Source: Prinia subflava
Taxonomy: Eukaryota > Chordata > Aves > Passeriformes > Cisticolidae
DNA: 64,000 bases
NCBI RefSeq assembly: GCF_021018805.1
Contig: NC_086254.1
Location: 23,549,300 to 23,613,299, forward strand
Direction: 5' to 3'
Positions 12,076 through 23,335 of this stretch are shown one piece after another; positions within the stretch are counted from its first letter, which is position 1; each line of letters starts with the position of its first letter. Below the pieces are notes generated by a model. It had not been told where the DNA came from. It saw only the letters and a program-made list of their open reading frames with translations, and did not search any database. Position numbers and translations under genes: made by a program.

Positions 12076-15000
12076 CAGCCAGAGCCCCTCCAGGAGGAGG
12101 GAGGAGCGTGTGCCCGTTGCAGTGGATAAATGGGGCTGGTTTGTTGCCTTTGCCCATCACAGCGTCCCCCAGCTGAAATCGAGGGCTGTGTGTGCAGCAG
12201 CTCAGTGTGTGCTGCCCTGGGAGCAGCACAGCTCGGATTCCTGACCCCTCTGGGAGCCGAGGGCAGAGGATCTGCTGGATGTGACTGACTGGAGCCCACC
12301 AGGGAAGATTTGGTGGTGGCGTCCCCTCCGTGGGTCACGCTGGGGCGGCACAGGCAGCAGGATATTTGGGGAATGCTCTAATTTCAACCCAGTACACTGA
12401 GGGGAAAGGCTGGTGGTTCACAGCACCACCGAATGCTAAAAAAGGGTGAAAATTCACACTGCATAATGTATTTGTAATTGTGCTTAAGGCAATGAGAGGA
12501 GAGAAATCCATGGAACAAATCTGGCATAGGGTGTAGCCCTCTGTGGATGCTGCAGGAGCAGCTCCATCTCCTCCAGGCTGGCTGCACGGAGCAGTGCAGC
12601 CTCAGGAGGGAGTGGATCCACTGCCTCCTCCTCTGCCCAGCAGGGGATTTCCCCAAACCCCAAACTGACTGGGTGAAGTGGGATGAGACAGGTTTGAGGG
12701 GAGGGCAGCCCCTCCCTGGCCCCAGCTGGTGACTGCACAGGCACCACCTCTGAGGAGAGCAGAGGGGCCCGTGGTGCCTCTCCACATCCCATAACCCTTA
12801 AACTTCCACTCACAAGACATTTATTTTTTTTTTTTTTTTCACTGCACACATCATAAAAGTGATAAAAGCAAGGAGACCTGAAGTTGCAGCATGCAGCAGG
12901 GTGTATGCTCTGCTATTTCACAGGCAGCATTCAGTGATTTCAGCTTCCCTGAGAATCACAAAGCTCCCAGATGGCTCCTCAAAGAGCTGAAAGTGGCGTC
13001 CCCTCAGCACCGCAGTGGGAAAGGAGGCACACACAGACAGACTGACGGACACAGCCACCTGCACAGGGGGATAGCAGAGACACCTTGGGAGGATTCTGAA
13101 TCCAGAGCTGCATCCCAGCTGGGACACAGCTGCCTGACCTCTGCTCAACCACACACAAGAGGTTTGAGATTCCCAAAGTCTTCTTGGAAAGCACAGCCAG
13201 AGCTCCAGTGGCTGAAATCAGCAGGAGAACACGGGAAGGCCCCAGCCCTGCCTTTCCTGGGGTTGATTTGGTGATGCTGGGTGCCCGTGGAGGCTCTGCT
13301 CACACCAGCCCAAATAACTCAACTCCAAATCCTCCGTGGTCCTCAACTTACACACTCTAAACTGCTCTTCAGCTTTATATCGCAAATTAATTCAAACAAA
13401 CCCACTATTAAGTCCCAAACCCTATTAATTTCTTGTATTGCAATATAAGGGTTGGCACTTTCCAAAGAGAATTAGAAAATTAAAAAAAAAAAAAAAAAGA
13501 GAAGAGAAAATAACAAAAAGGAAGATGAGAACTAGAAAAGAGGAAAAGGGAGCATGTCTAAGGAAACCACTCTTCCAACAACACTGAGATATCCTCAAGG
13601 GAGATGTATAAGTAGAAGATATTACATGGCTGAACAGTAAATATCACATTTCTTTTTACAAGCATGTTTCTGCATTTTATTATATTTTGACTAGCAGACA
13701 CATAAATTTTGAATTTATTCTAAATCTAAGAAAGCTTAGGCTCTACAGGCTGTGCTCTCCATGGCTCTAAGTGGTCAATGGCATTTTGTTATTCCATAAC
13801 AGATGGACTAATTAGTAAAATACCTTCCAATCTAGAAAATTTAACGTTTTCATGAGAAAGCAAAAAAAAAAAAAAAAAAAATTCTCCAAGTGCCACCCTG
13901 CCACCCAGCTTCCAGCTGGCACTTGTGGAAAGAGATGGAGCCCCAGAAGCTACAGGAAGGAAATTCTTGGGCAGCCCTGCTTGTTTGGCCTCTTTCTGAA
14001 GTGTTTTGCTGCTGCTGTCAGGCAGCTCTGCGTTATTTCCTGCAGTCTAATCCCAGGCAGGAGGATTTCTGCATCATCTACCCCAGCGCTGGCCAGCGCT
14101 GAGTGATTGATTGAGGTTGTGACATGACTTTTACAGGCAGCACTTGCAGGGCTGGTACAAACACATGGGACTGCCTTGTTATTTTGTGGTGGAGGAAAAA
14201 CACTTGGAAGCCGGGAAGGGGAATTTCCGGCAGCTGGGACACTTCAGTAATTTGACATTTGGCTGTGTTTGTTTGATGGTGGGAGACAGGTCTGATGAAA
14301 CCAGACGTGCAGTTTACAATCCTAATTAATATCATCGGGGTTTTAGAGGGATAAACCTCACCAGCTCAGTGATTCAGTTCCTTGGGAGGTACATGCCCAC
14401 AGATTTGGTGTGCCCCAGGTAAAGGCCCTTGTGCCCAAAAGAATAATTTTCTCTACAGGAAGCATCATCAGGAAGGAAACATCTACACAAATGTGACTTT
14501 AAATCCACTTGTTTCACTTTTCAGGGGTAAGTCAGAGACGTGCACTGAGCAGAGTCTCAGCTGTCAATTCCAGCTGAATAATTCCCCAAGCATTGAGCCC
14601 ACCACTGAACATTGTTGATCTCAAGGTCCTTGTAAATAAAGGATTCAATTTGAAGCCTAAATTGAGACAATTCTAGTAAAACCATATCTTGGCCAGGCAT
14701 TTCAACATTCTATGAAGGATATGGGGTGAAGCAGAGCCCTGAGAACAGGGCCAAACACATGATGGAAGAGCAGAAACCCAAGTGCAGGAAATGAGGAAAT
14801 AAATAGGATAAATCCTGCCTGGAGGAATAATATTCCTGTCCTTTCCTGCTCTCTCCTGCTCAGGAACCTCTTCTGGTACAGAGGAGAAGGGCTCAGGTTC
14901 TTTCTTTTAAAACAGAATGACAGCATCAGTGCCCCCTCAGCTTCCAGGGCGGGAGGGCTCAGGTGGAAATGAGGGATCCAGGTTTGGTGTTCTCCTCTGG

Positions 15001-15772
15001 AAAGCGCCTTTCCCGTGCTGCTGCTGCATCCTCTGCAGGAGAACAGGGCAGTGCAAATGCAAACACGCCCTGAGAGGAGCCCTCAGAGGGGATCTGCTCC
15101 CACACTGAGGTGTGGGGTGATGCTGTGTGCTAACCCTGCCAAAAAGGGGGTTCACTGCACCAGCCCCGAGCCAGGGGGCTGGGAGGGCACTGCAGGAGCC
15201 CCAGGATGGCCGAGCTCCCATTTTCTGGACCAGGGCTCCACGCTGCTGCTTCCCAGGGCTGCAGAAATATTTACCACTGACATCTCTCAGCAGATCAAAG
15301 GAAGCTGCTGCTGCTTAGCATTTCTGGCCTGTAATCTGCATTAATGTCTCTGCTCCTTCCAGCCTTATCTGAAATGTTAATGAAAGCGCTGAATTTGCCC
15401 CAAAGCATCAGAAATCTGGAGAAGAAGGTGCAGTGAGGTTTTGCAGCACTCTCAGTGGGTCTCTTCAATGCAGAGGTGAGCCAGGCAGGTGGTGGGTCAC
15501 AAACCATCCCGAGCTGAGACCTTTTGTTCACAGGAGGTGGCACAAAGGGGCATCAGAGGGCTGCAGCCAGGCTGGAGATGTGCAAATGAACCTGCAGCCA
15601 GCCCTGCAGCTGGGGGATGCTGCTCAGGGCTTCATTTTCAGCATTCAGCTGCAAAGGTGGTGTTGTCCTCTCTACCACGAGCAGGGCAGCTCTGAGAACA
15701 CACAAACCACCCAAGAGGGGAAGCTGCAGCCCCACCACTGTCCTCTCCTTCCCTGCCAGCTCTTCACAGAGC
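12076..15772. other. Unique non-coding sequence, no gene seen
   Basis: 12080-13280 is GC-richer with overlapping open frames of up to 133 codons on both strands and no recognisable domain. 13330-13860 is AT-rich with A runs at 13482-13498 and 13862-13881. 13900-14360 is complex unique sequence. A plus frame at 15433-15939 (168 codons) runs into the CR1 remnant at 15773 and has no known domain. A T tract lies at 12824-12839. Confidence 0.6.
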
Positions 15773-15880
15773 CACAGGATCATTTATCTTTGGAAAAGAG
15801 CTCCAAGGTCACCGAGTCCAGCCTTTGGTACAAGGTGCATCAGTGCTGGTGTCAAACAGACCAACGTGATGCTTGCCCTG
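15773..15880 (-). mobile_element. CR1 LINE 3'-end remnant, minus orientation
   Basis: Read on the plus strand this is the reverse complement of a CR1 tail: cacaggatcattta, tttggaaaagagctccaagg, tcaccgagtccagcc, then degraded sequence with gtgtcaaacagacca. This matches the order I recall for bird CR1 (tail, ggttggaaaagacctc, atcatcgagtccaacc). About 110 bp, 5'-truncated, no coding capacity. Confidence 0.65.
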
Positions 15881-16716
15881 CTGAAGATATCAACATTTCA
15901 GTGCTTTTTTATGAGAATAAATTAAAAAAAAATATATAATTGATGTAGAAAATTTAATGAGAGGTATTCTGCAGATAGAAATTAGCATCTAATGGCTCAT
16001 TTCTTATTTGGTTCACTCCCATAACACTGAGGATATCCTGGGAATCATCACGAGATTCTGGGACCATGCTGTAATGTCCTGCCAGGCAGGATCAGGGCAG
16101 CTTGCACTGGTTGTGGAGCTCTAGGTGTGCAAAATCCATCAGTGACAGACAAGGCATCAAGGACTGAGAAAAGAGAATTTCATTTCAGCAGGAGGTATTC
16201 CCAGTGCAAATGAAAGCAGCTCCTCTGGACGTGGCATTAGAGATCCAGGGAAACTGCAAATTGAGTATTTCAATACCTGCCCAGCCCTCATTTTAAGCAG
16301 TTAAAAAAAAAAAAAAAAGGCAATAAAGGAGAGTGAAGGAAAGCTCTTTGGTTGCACTGAGAACAATCAAACGGCCTGGGAGAGGCTGGCTCAGGGAGCT
16401 GTTAGTGGGACCCAGACCCTTTCCAGGTCACTGGTTCCAGTCTAGCCCAGACTAGGAGTAACTGGCAGTTGTTGTTACTCCGTGGCTGCTCAGTGGTGTA
16501 AGGGTTGGTGGTCTCCATGCAGCACGGGGTGAACGCCTGTCCATACCTCACCCACAAAGGGAATTCTGCTGGTGTCAATTCAGTGCCTTCCATCTGAAGG
16601 AAATTTAAAGATAAAATGGAAAATAAATCCAAATAATCTATAAGCAATCGGTGTCACTTGTTTTTTCAAATATTGGTGCCTCAAAGTTGACATGGAAGGC
16701 CTTAGCCAAGATCTCT
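15881..16716. other. Unique non-coding sequence, no gene seen
   Basis: Sequence between two minus-strand CR1 ends. It contains an A16 run at 16303-16318 and no open frame above 81 codons. Nothing else is recognised. Confidence 0.65.
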
Positions 16717-16805
16717 GGAATCACTGAGGTTGGAAAAGGCCTCCAGGAACATCCAGTCCAACCCGAGACTGATCCCCACTCATCTGACCTTGGTCAGTCC
16801 TGTCA
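16717..16805 (-). mobile_element. CR1 LINE 3'-end remnant, minus orientation
   Basis: The clearest minus-strand CR1 signature in the window: gaatcactgaggttggaaaa, then ggcctccaggaacatccagt, ccaaccc and gactgatccccac. This is the reverse complement of the CR1 3' terminal region. About 90 bp remain. It lies 0.84 kb from another CR1 end in the same orientation but is a different copy, not a fragment of it, since both contain the tail. Confidence 0.75.
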
Positions 16806-17573
16806 CAAACAACACCAACCCTTCAAGCCCAGGGCAAGATTGGTTTAGGATTTATGGTAATTCACCAATAATAACAACAGACTGGGCTAAACTGCATGCT
16901 TTGAATCAAGTTCACTGAATTATATCAAAAATCTTGGGTAGAGATATGCAGGGCATAAAACTTACATAAAGGATTTCATTGATTTTTAAAGTCATTCAAC
17001 TCCCCCTGGAAATCTTATTGTCTTCTCTTTGGGTTTTATGACTCCACTTTTATGAATCAAATTTGCAAACTTTGAACTTACTCAGCCTTGGAATGTGCTC
17101 AGCCGTATAAAAAGCCAAAATAGTTCCTCCCAAATAATCCCAATTATTCTCAATACTTACTTGCTATTAATTTATTTAATCTGAGGTATTGCTTAAGAAA
17201 ATGATTTAAGTGCCTTCATTGGGATAGGGTTCTGAATGGACAAGGTATTTCACATTATTTGCTGAAAATCCATTCTAGTGGGGAATGTTTACTATTCCTT
17301 TCACATACAATTATTCCTCTCAGTGTTAATCAGACAATTTTTCAAAGGTGTAGTCATGAAATTGGACTGGCTCCATGCCTAATCCAATATCTGCTGCTCA
17401 GTAAACACACACCTCTGGATATATGTTTCCAGCCAAAGATATATATATTTTCCAGGCAACTGAATTGTAGCAGAGTGACACAGTCAGAGGCAGGAGCCCA
17501 GCAGTACAAACTGATATTTCCTTGATGGAGATCTCATCGCTATGCGAGCTATTTTTAGTTTGGTGCTTAACAT

Positions 17574-17599
17574 GCTTTGGGTGAAAAAACCCCCAAAGC
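17574..17599. repeat. Perfect 8-bp hairpin
   Basis: GCTTTGGG at 17574-17581 and CCCAAAGC at 17592-17599 are exact inverted repeats around a 10-nt A-rich loop. No T tract follows and no RNA family is recognised. Confidence 0.6.
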
Positions 17600-18527
17600 A
17601 GAGCTAGACTGTTTTCCTGAGTGATTGTGGGCTGCACGTGCCGTGTTTGGGACACGCCGGTGACTCAGGGCTGCACAGCAAACAGAAGACATCACTGCCC
17701 TGCCTCGTGCTGCATCACTCCAGCAAAAGGAAAAGTCTCTGCAGAGTCATCGTGAGCAACCCCGACGTGCTCTGAGGAACCCCCCGAGGGCTCAGGAACT
17801 CACTCAGCAGCAAGGCAGACATGGAAATGTGGCTGTGCAAGAGGAATCTGTAATAATCCTGCTGAGACAATGGTCCACATCGAAATCAGAGCTGGAGTAA
17901 ATTCTGAACTCCCAGCAATGGAATTTCTGTGTTCTGCAGTATCTCCCCACCCTCACCCAGCTGAGGGACGCTGGAAATCCATGAGTTTCCTTTGGCAGGG
18001 CTTCCAGGTTAAATCTGGAGGTTCAGGAGCATCAGCCAATCCAGGGTGGTACCAGGAACCCGAGTTTCTGCTGTGATCAGATTTCAGCAGAGCTTTGTAC
18101 CTGGAGCTTTGCGCTGGTGTGAGCAGAGCCCTGCCCAGGCCCCTGAGACCGCAGGAACGCCTCAGCTCTGCTCAAACACAAACCCCGTGTGCCAGAGCCT
18201 GCCCCAGCACCCGAGGCAGCCCAGCAGGCTCAGAGCAGTTTGGGAATGGAGTGAGATCCCGTCCTGCTGCTGCTGAGCACAGGGAGCTCCTGCAGGGTCC
18301 TGGGGGGCTCTGGCACCATCCCCACCAACGAGAGCGTGCAGGACCAGCCCCAGGCCCACCCCAGACACAGCCCTGTGTCCCACAGATGTCCTCATCCAAA
18401 CCCATTCCTCCTGCTTGTGCATTTATTAATGCAGGACATGCTTTTACTTAACAACCCAGCAGCCAATACGAGCGATTTCACCCCCTCGCTCCTGCACTTT
18501 GAAATATTATTTTGCTCTTAATTTTCA

Positions 18528-18583
18528 GCCTCCTCTGCCTCCTCCTTTCCCTCTCTCTCCCCCCCCCTTTTTTTTTTTTTTTT
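18528..18583. repeat. Polypyrimidine tract with C9 and T16 runs
   Basis: A CCT/CT-rich stretch runs into about nine C and then about sixteen T residues. Low complexity only. It is not followed by an AG acceptor with any coding exon that I can see, so I do not read it as a splice site. Confidence 0.8.
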
Positions 18584-21500
18584 CAATTTTGGTTGGTGAC
18601 CACAAGTGTAGTTTCAGTAAATAAAGCTGGTGCTTGATAATGTGGAACGGCCAGGAGCTTAACTCTGCCCTTGGAGATCGCTTACATCAAACCAGCAATC
18701 AAAAAGTGGTGCAGATAAAATTTGTCATCAGGGATTTCCTACAAAAGAATTACAGTGGAGAAATAGCCTGATCGATACTATGGATTTTCACTGCAGGGGC
18801 TGATAGTCCAATTGCTGTGAAACACTCACACAGATAAAAGGGCACGGCTGCCACTTTGTTACAGACTGCTGACTCAGCCCCAGCCTGGCAGGTATTTATA
18901 GGCCAAAGTGATACAGAATTATCACCTTGCAGTGCCCAGCTCTTGTTAGTTCTAAGATTGCCTCCCTTTATGGGACTGCTAAATGCAGGTGAATGGAAAA
19001 ATGATGGCTAACAGCTGTCAAAATGCAACAGAATGAAGTACTTAAATCTTTTTTTATCCATTAAAAGGGTAACAACCGAACATAGATCATGGTGCAGACG
19101 TTGTAATGATATTTGGGGCCGGTAAACGAGGGGTTATAAACAATGTACACCTGATCAAAATGGGAAGAAAAATACAAAAGGGAAAAAAAAAAAAAAGCAA
19201 TAATAAAAATTCTTCTTGTTACTTTACAATATGTGGCTTGCCATTTACTTTGCTGCTTTTCCAAGAGATCTCCAGGCCTCTCAAGGCTGCTCTGAGCAAC
19301 CTCCAGCTCCATCAACACCATGATAATTTTACACCCCATATACCACAGGGAAAACTGCTTTTACAAACCCTTGGGAGGGCTCCAGGAGCTCTCCTTGTTC
19401 CCAGCCAGTGTTTTACACCCTCACCAGGATAAAATGCTGATGGGCACTAACATTAACTCACTGTTTCACACACGGACACTCCGCAGGGCCAGAGCAGGAT
19501 GAAGGGAAGGAAATACTTTCATTTTTCGGTCCAACAGGGAGCATAGAGCCTCTCTGTCCTGGTGAACACCCCCAGCCATCATTGCATTGCTAGGGCAGGC
19601 CCAGGGGTGGTGAGGAAGGGGCACAGGAATTCTGTGTTTATTTTTGGAGTTGTCTGCAGTGGGAGATTGGCCTTGGCTGCACGGGGACGATACCGGGAAG
19701 GGCACACAGGGAGCTCTAGTGAGATACAAACAGAGACAGGAGGATCTGCACAGACTGTGCCCTTCCAGAGCCTCCAAGGTGTCCTCCTCACTGGTGTGGA
19801 GGTTTTAGCAGATTAAAACCAGTCCCAGAACTGGTTCAGATGTATTTTTACAGGTGCTTTCCTAGCAGAAACAGAACCAAGTTGGGCTTTAACACTTACA
19901 ATAATTTATAACCTCCCAGTCCAGCTCATTATTTAATGTCCAGATAAATACTTTTTCTAACATTCCCCTGAAAAATCCTGACATCCTCAGCACATCACCT
20001 ACTCTTACATAACTGAGGGTATTTCTTTTACCTGTAAATCCGTGCCATGTCTTGGTGTGCCAGCAACCCAAAATTTACCCTTTCAGCACTCAGAACGTGG
20101 CTGGTTTTAAACACAGGTGGGGAAGGGAGCTGCAGTCTCCAAAGGAAACACCAGAGAGGGGAGGAAAACAAAGAAGAGAGAAGAAAAAAAGAAGAGGATT
20201 TGATTTTCCTAAGGGGGCTGTGCTAGGACAGGGATAATGGGGCACTGATGGGGCTGGATCTCTTCCCATCCTGTACCTAAATGTCCCAGTTAAGGAAGAG
20301 GAGTCATCCCAGGTTTTGGAAGAGGTTCAGAGGTCCCTCATGAATAATGCCTTGAAGATCTCATTTACTGGGCTCAGTGTGGGGTTTTTCCCCATCAGTA
20401 CTGGTTTGAAAGCCATCTTGTGTGTTGGAGAAGCACAAATAGGAGGATTAAAGAGCTGAAATTTTCTAGATGTTTCCAGAAGGTCGTGGCCAGCAGGAGC
20501 TGGAATCAGAGTGGTTTATTCCTGTGTTTCAGACTTCATTTAACACCAGAGCTTTAACTAAAGGAAGAAACACTGCACAAAACCTGCCAACAATATCATT
20601 AAATACAGCACAAAGAGGCTGGACTTGGGCATCACTGGGAGAAGTTTTTGGTGAGTTTGACCACAATATTTGACTGCAGGAGCCTTGGAGGGAAAATGCA
20701 GAGAGTTTCAATTCAAATACGGGGATATAAAGCAAAATATCAACTGAAATCAGGATTTGGTTGCCTGTAAGAAACGCTGCAGGTTTCTAAACAAACATCT
20801 TCCCTAACCAGGAGAGAAGCCACACCTTCCCCTGTGCTCCATAGGGAAAATTACTGTAGTGCTTGTCTGAACTGCCTGGTGCTGGTAGAATCATAGCTGC
20901 TCTCATCAGAGTGTTGTTGGATGAAGTTTACTGTCAGTAGCAATAAGCAGTAGATAAAAGGAGGGAGGGGAGGGGGATAAGAAAACAAAAGGGAAAAATA
21001 GAAGCTAAAAAATTCACCAGAGGTGAAAAAAAGGGGGGGGCAAAAAAGAAGATATACATAAACTAGCTGTTTTTGTCTTTCTAGTTGCTGTGATGTGCAC
21101 AAAGGAAATAGACTGAATAAAATCACATCTCAGGAACACCAACATAAATTCCCCCTTGCTTTGACAAGTACGTAATTTTGTGCAGTGATGCTCTTCACAT
21201 CTGGAGAGTTATGAGGCAATTTCATTCCCATCTGACAAATTTACAAAGAAACATTAGAGAGAAGGGATTAGAAAAGCGAGAAATCTTTATAGACTTTTTC
21301 CTCAGGCTGTATTTTCCTTCCATCTTTTGGCTCTTCCTTGAGGAATATGTATGAGTGACTCATTCTGTATGAACGCCATAACTGAAACACTTAGCAGATA
21401 AGCAGAACATGAAATGTGCTTTAAATCAACTAATTGTATTTACATTATCTGGGAGGGCTGATCCCGATTGGCTAAAGTTTGGGAAAATTTGCTATTGTGC

Positions 21501-22740
21501 ATTTTCAAGATAACAATTTAAAACTGGGGAATTAAAAAAAAAAGAAGCTAAAAATATTATCTCCAGAACTTCTCAGGAAAGTCCAGGCCAGAAAAATGAT
21601 CTGTGTTTGAAAAGCACTTCCCACCTTGCAGCTCTGATTGACTTTTTTGGCCTCATTATGGGCTCATCAAGACCAATTTTACAAGTTGTGAAAGTGAGAT
21701 GGATTAAATGATCTCCTGAACTCATGGAGAAAATAAACACCACTGGAAAGCAGGAGAGGGAAGGAGTGGCTGGGCTGAGCTCACTCCTGTGCAGCTCAAA
21801 GAGCTTTTCCAAGGAGGTTGAGCTCCTCCCAGGCCGCCAGTACTAGACAGAACACATTGACAGAATCCAGACCACTAAAAGGAAATAAAAATGGAAGGAT
21901 GAGATGAGCAAAGTGTTGCCAACACCTCTGAAAGGCCTGGGGGTTTTGTTTTTGTGGCTGCACCACCACAGGTTCTTTCTGCTTTTCTGGTCCAGCCTCC
22001 TCTTTGCTGACAGTGGAACGTTCTGGCAGGGATGATTCCAGGAACAAAGGCTAAGAGGAAATGCTGCAAAGGCTTTGCTTTCTCCTGCGAGGCTTCACAA
22101 ACCCAGGCAGCCATGGCTGGTTGTGGTTACACTGCTGAGGATGTGTGAGCTCAGCTGATATATGGCTACCACAGCAGAGCAGTATTTTATGTCCTCTGTG
22201 TAATCAGGATCAGTTTTAATAAAATTCCTTTTTTTTTTTCACTATTTTAATACCAAAACGTTGCCATGGATTGCTCCCCATTGGTTCAACCCCAAGGAAT
22301 TTCCCCCATGGACAGGTCCCCTGCCATCCTCAGCCTTTGTTTCCCCTGGGGCTCTCTTGGTAAGGTCATTTCAAGTGCCGGGTGCTTCCCTCCTCCCTCT
22401 ATTAGTGAAAATTACACGACGGTGCTCGGAAGTTCCAAAACATATTCCTTCCTTGGCACCGGGATGAAACATAATAAAATGCAGATGCTTTCTGATGGAG
22501 AGCAGAGATGAAAATGTTTTATGAGCACGGCTGGTGGCGAGGGGCAGGCTCAGGGGACAGGGCTGTGCAGAGCCCCGGAGCAGTCCCTGCAGTGTCTGCT
22601 GTGACAGGAGACACGGCCTGGGCTCTTTGGGACCCTTTTCACGGGCCCAGGGGGAGCTGTGGGTTCATGGTCCGGGGTGTGGAAGCAGGGAGCTGTACTG
22701 GGTGGGACTGGGATGGGAAGGGGACTGCACTGGAGGGTGT

Positions 22741-23335
22741 TGCAGGTTTTACTGTCTCTGGTGTGCAGCCAGCCTGTGCTGAGCAGGGCAGCTCCTGCTG
22801 CAGCTCCTGCTTCACCTCTGGGTTCATCTGCTGCAGGTTTTGCTGTCTCTGACATTCAGCCCTGAGCAGGGCAGCTCCTGCTGCAGATCCTGCTTCACCT
22901 CTGGGTTCACCTCTGGGCTCATCTGCTGCAGGTTTTACTGTCTCTGATATTCAGCCCTGCACTGAGCAGGGCAGCTTCTGCTGCAGCTCCTGCTTCACCT
23001 CCTGCTTCACTTCTGGGTTCACCTCTGGGCTCATCTGCTGCAGGTTTTACTGTCTCTGATATTCAGCCCTGCACTGAGCAGGGCAGCTCCTGCTGCAGCT
23101 CCTGCTGCAGCTCCTGCTGCAGCTCCTGCTTCACCTCCTGCTTCACTTCTGGGTTCACCTCTGGGCTCATCTGTTGCAGGTTTTGCTGTCTCTGATATTC
23201 AGCCCTGAGCAGGGCAGCTCCTGCTTCACCTCTGGGTTCATCTTTTGCAGGTTTTAGTCTCTGATATTCAGCCCTGTGCTGAGCACGGGCAGCTCCTGCT
23301 TCACCTCCTGCTTCACCTCTGGGCTCACCTGCCCT
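22741..23335. repeat. Nested variable-length tandem repeat, six units
   Basis: Six units begin with tgcaggtttt(a/g)ctgtctctg at about 22741, 22833, 22929, 23039, 23174 and 23246 and vary from about 70 to 135 bp. The variation comes from different numbers of an internal 12-bp subrepeat (ctcctgctgcag) and of cctcctgcttca / cctctgggttca blocks. All frames are largely open, giving a false Gln/Glu-rich peptide on the minus strand (23063-23392). This is a two-level repeat, not a gene. Confidence 0.9.

Larger units (their letters stand above)
16806..22740. other. Largely unique non-coding sequence, no gene seen
   Basis: Nearly 6 kb without a recognisable gene. Open frames reach 118 codons (18095-18451 plus) in a GC-richer patch. 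16850-17560 and 18600-19200 are AT-rich and complex; 18770-19150 (TAAT-, GATA- and TGACTCAG-like words) reads like a possible ancient conserved element. A hairpin lies at 17574-17599, a polypyrimidine tract at 18528-18583 and an A run at 19183-19196. 21400-22250 is AT-rich with no distinguishable repeat. Confidence 0.6.

Noticed and set aside
11260..12338. Minus-strand frames of 224-324 codons, Cys/Pro/His-rich with regular periodicity
   Set aside because: They are translations of the 30-bp minisatellite, are open in several frames on both strands, and show no codon-level constraint by eye.
21690..21720. gatggattaaatgatctcct, similar to the plus-strand CR1 block near the 3' end
   Set aside because: The expected following blocks and tail are missing.
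22283..22293. ggttcaacccc, similar to a tRNA B box
   Set aside because: No A box or cloverleaf arms at the right distance.
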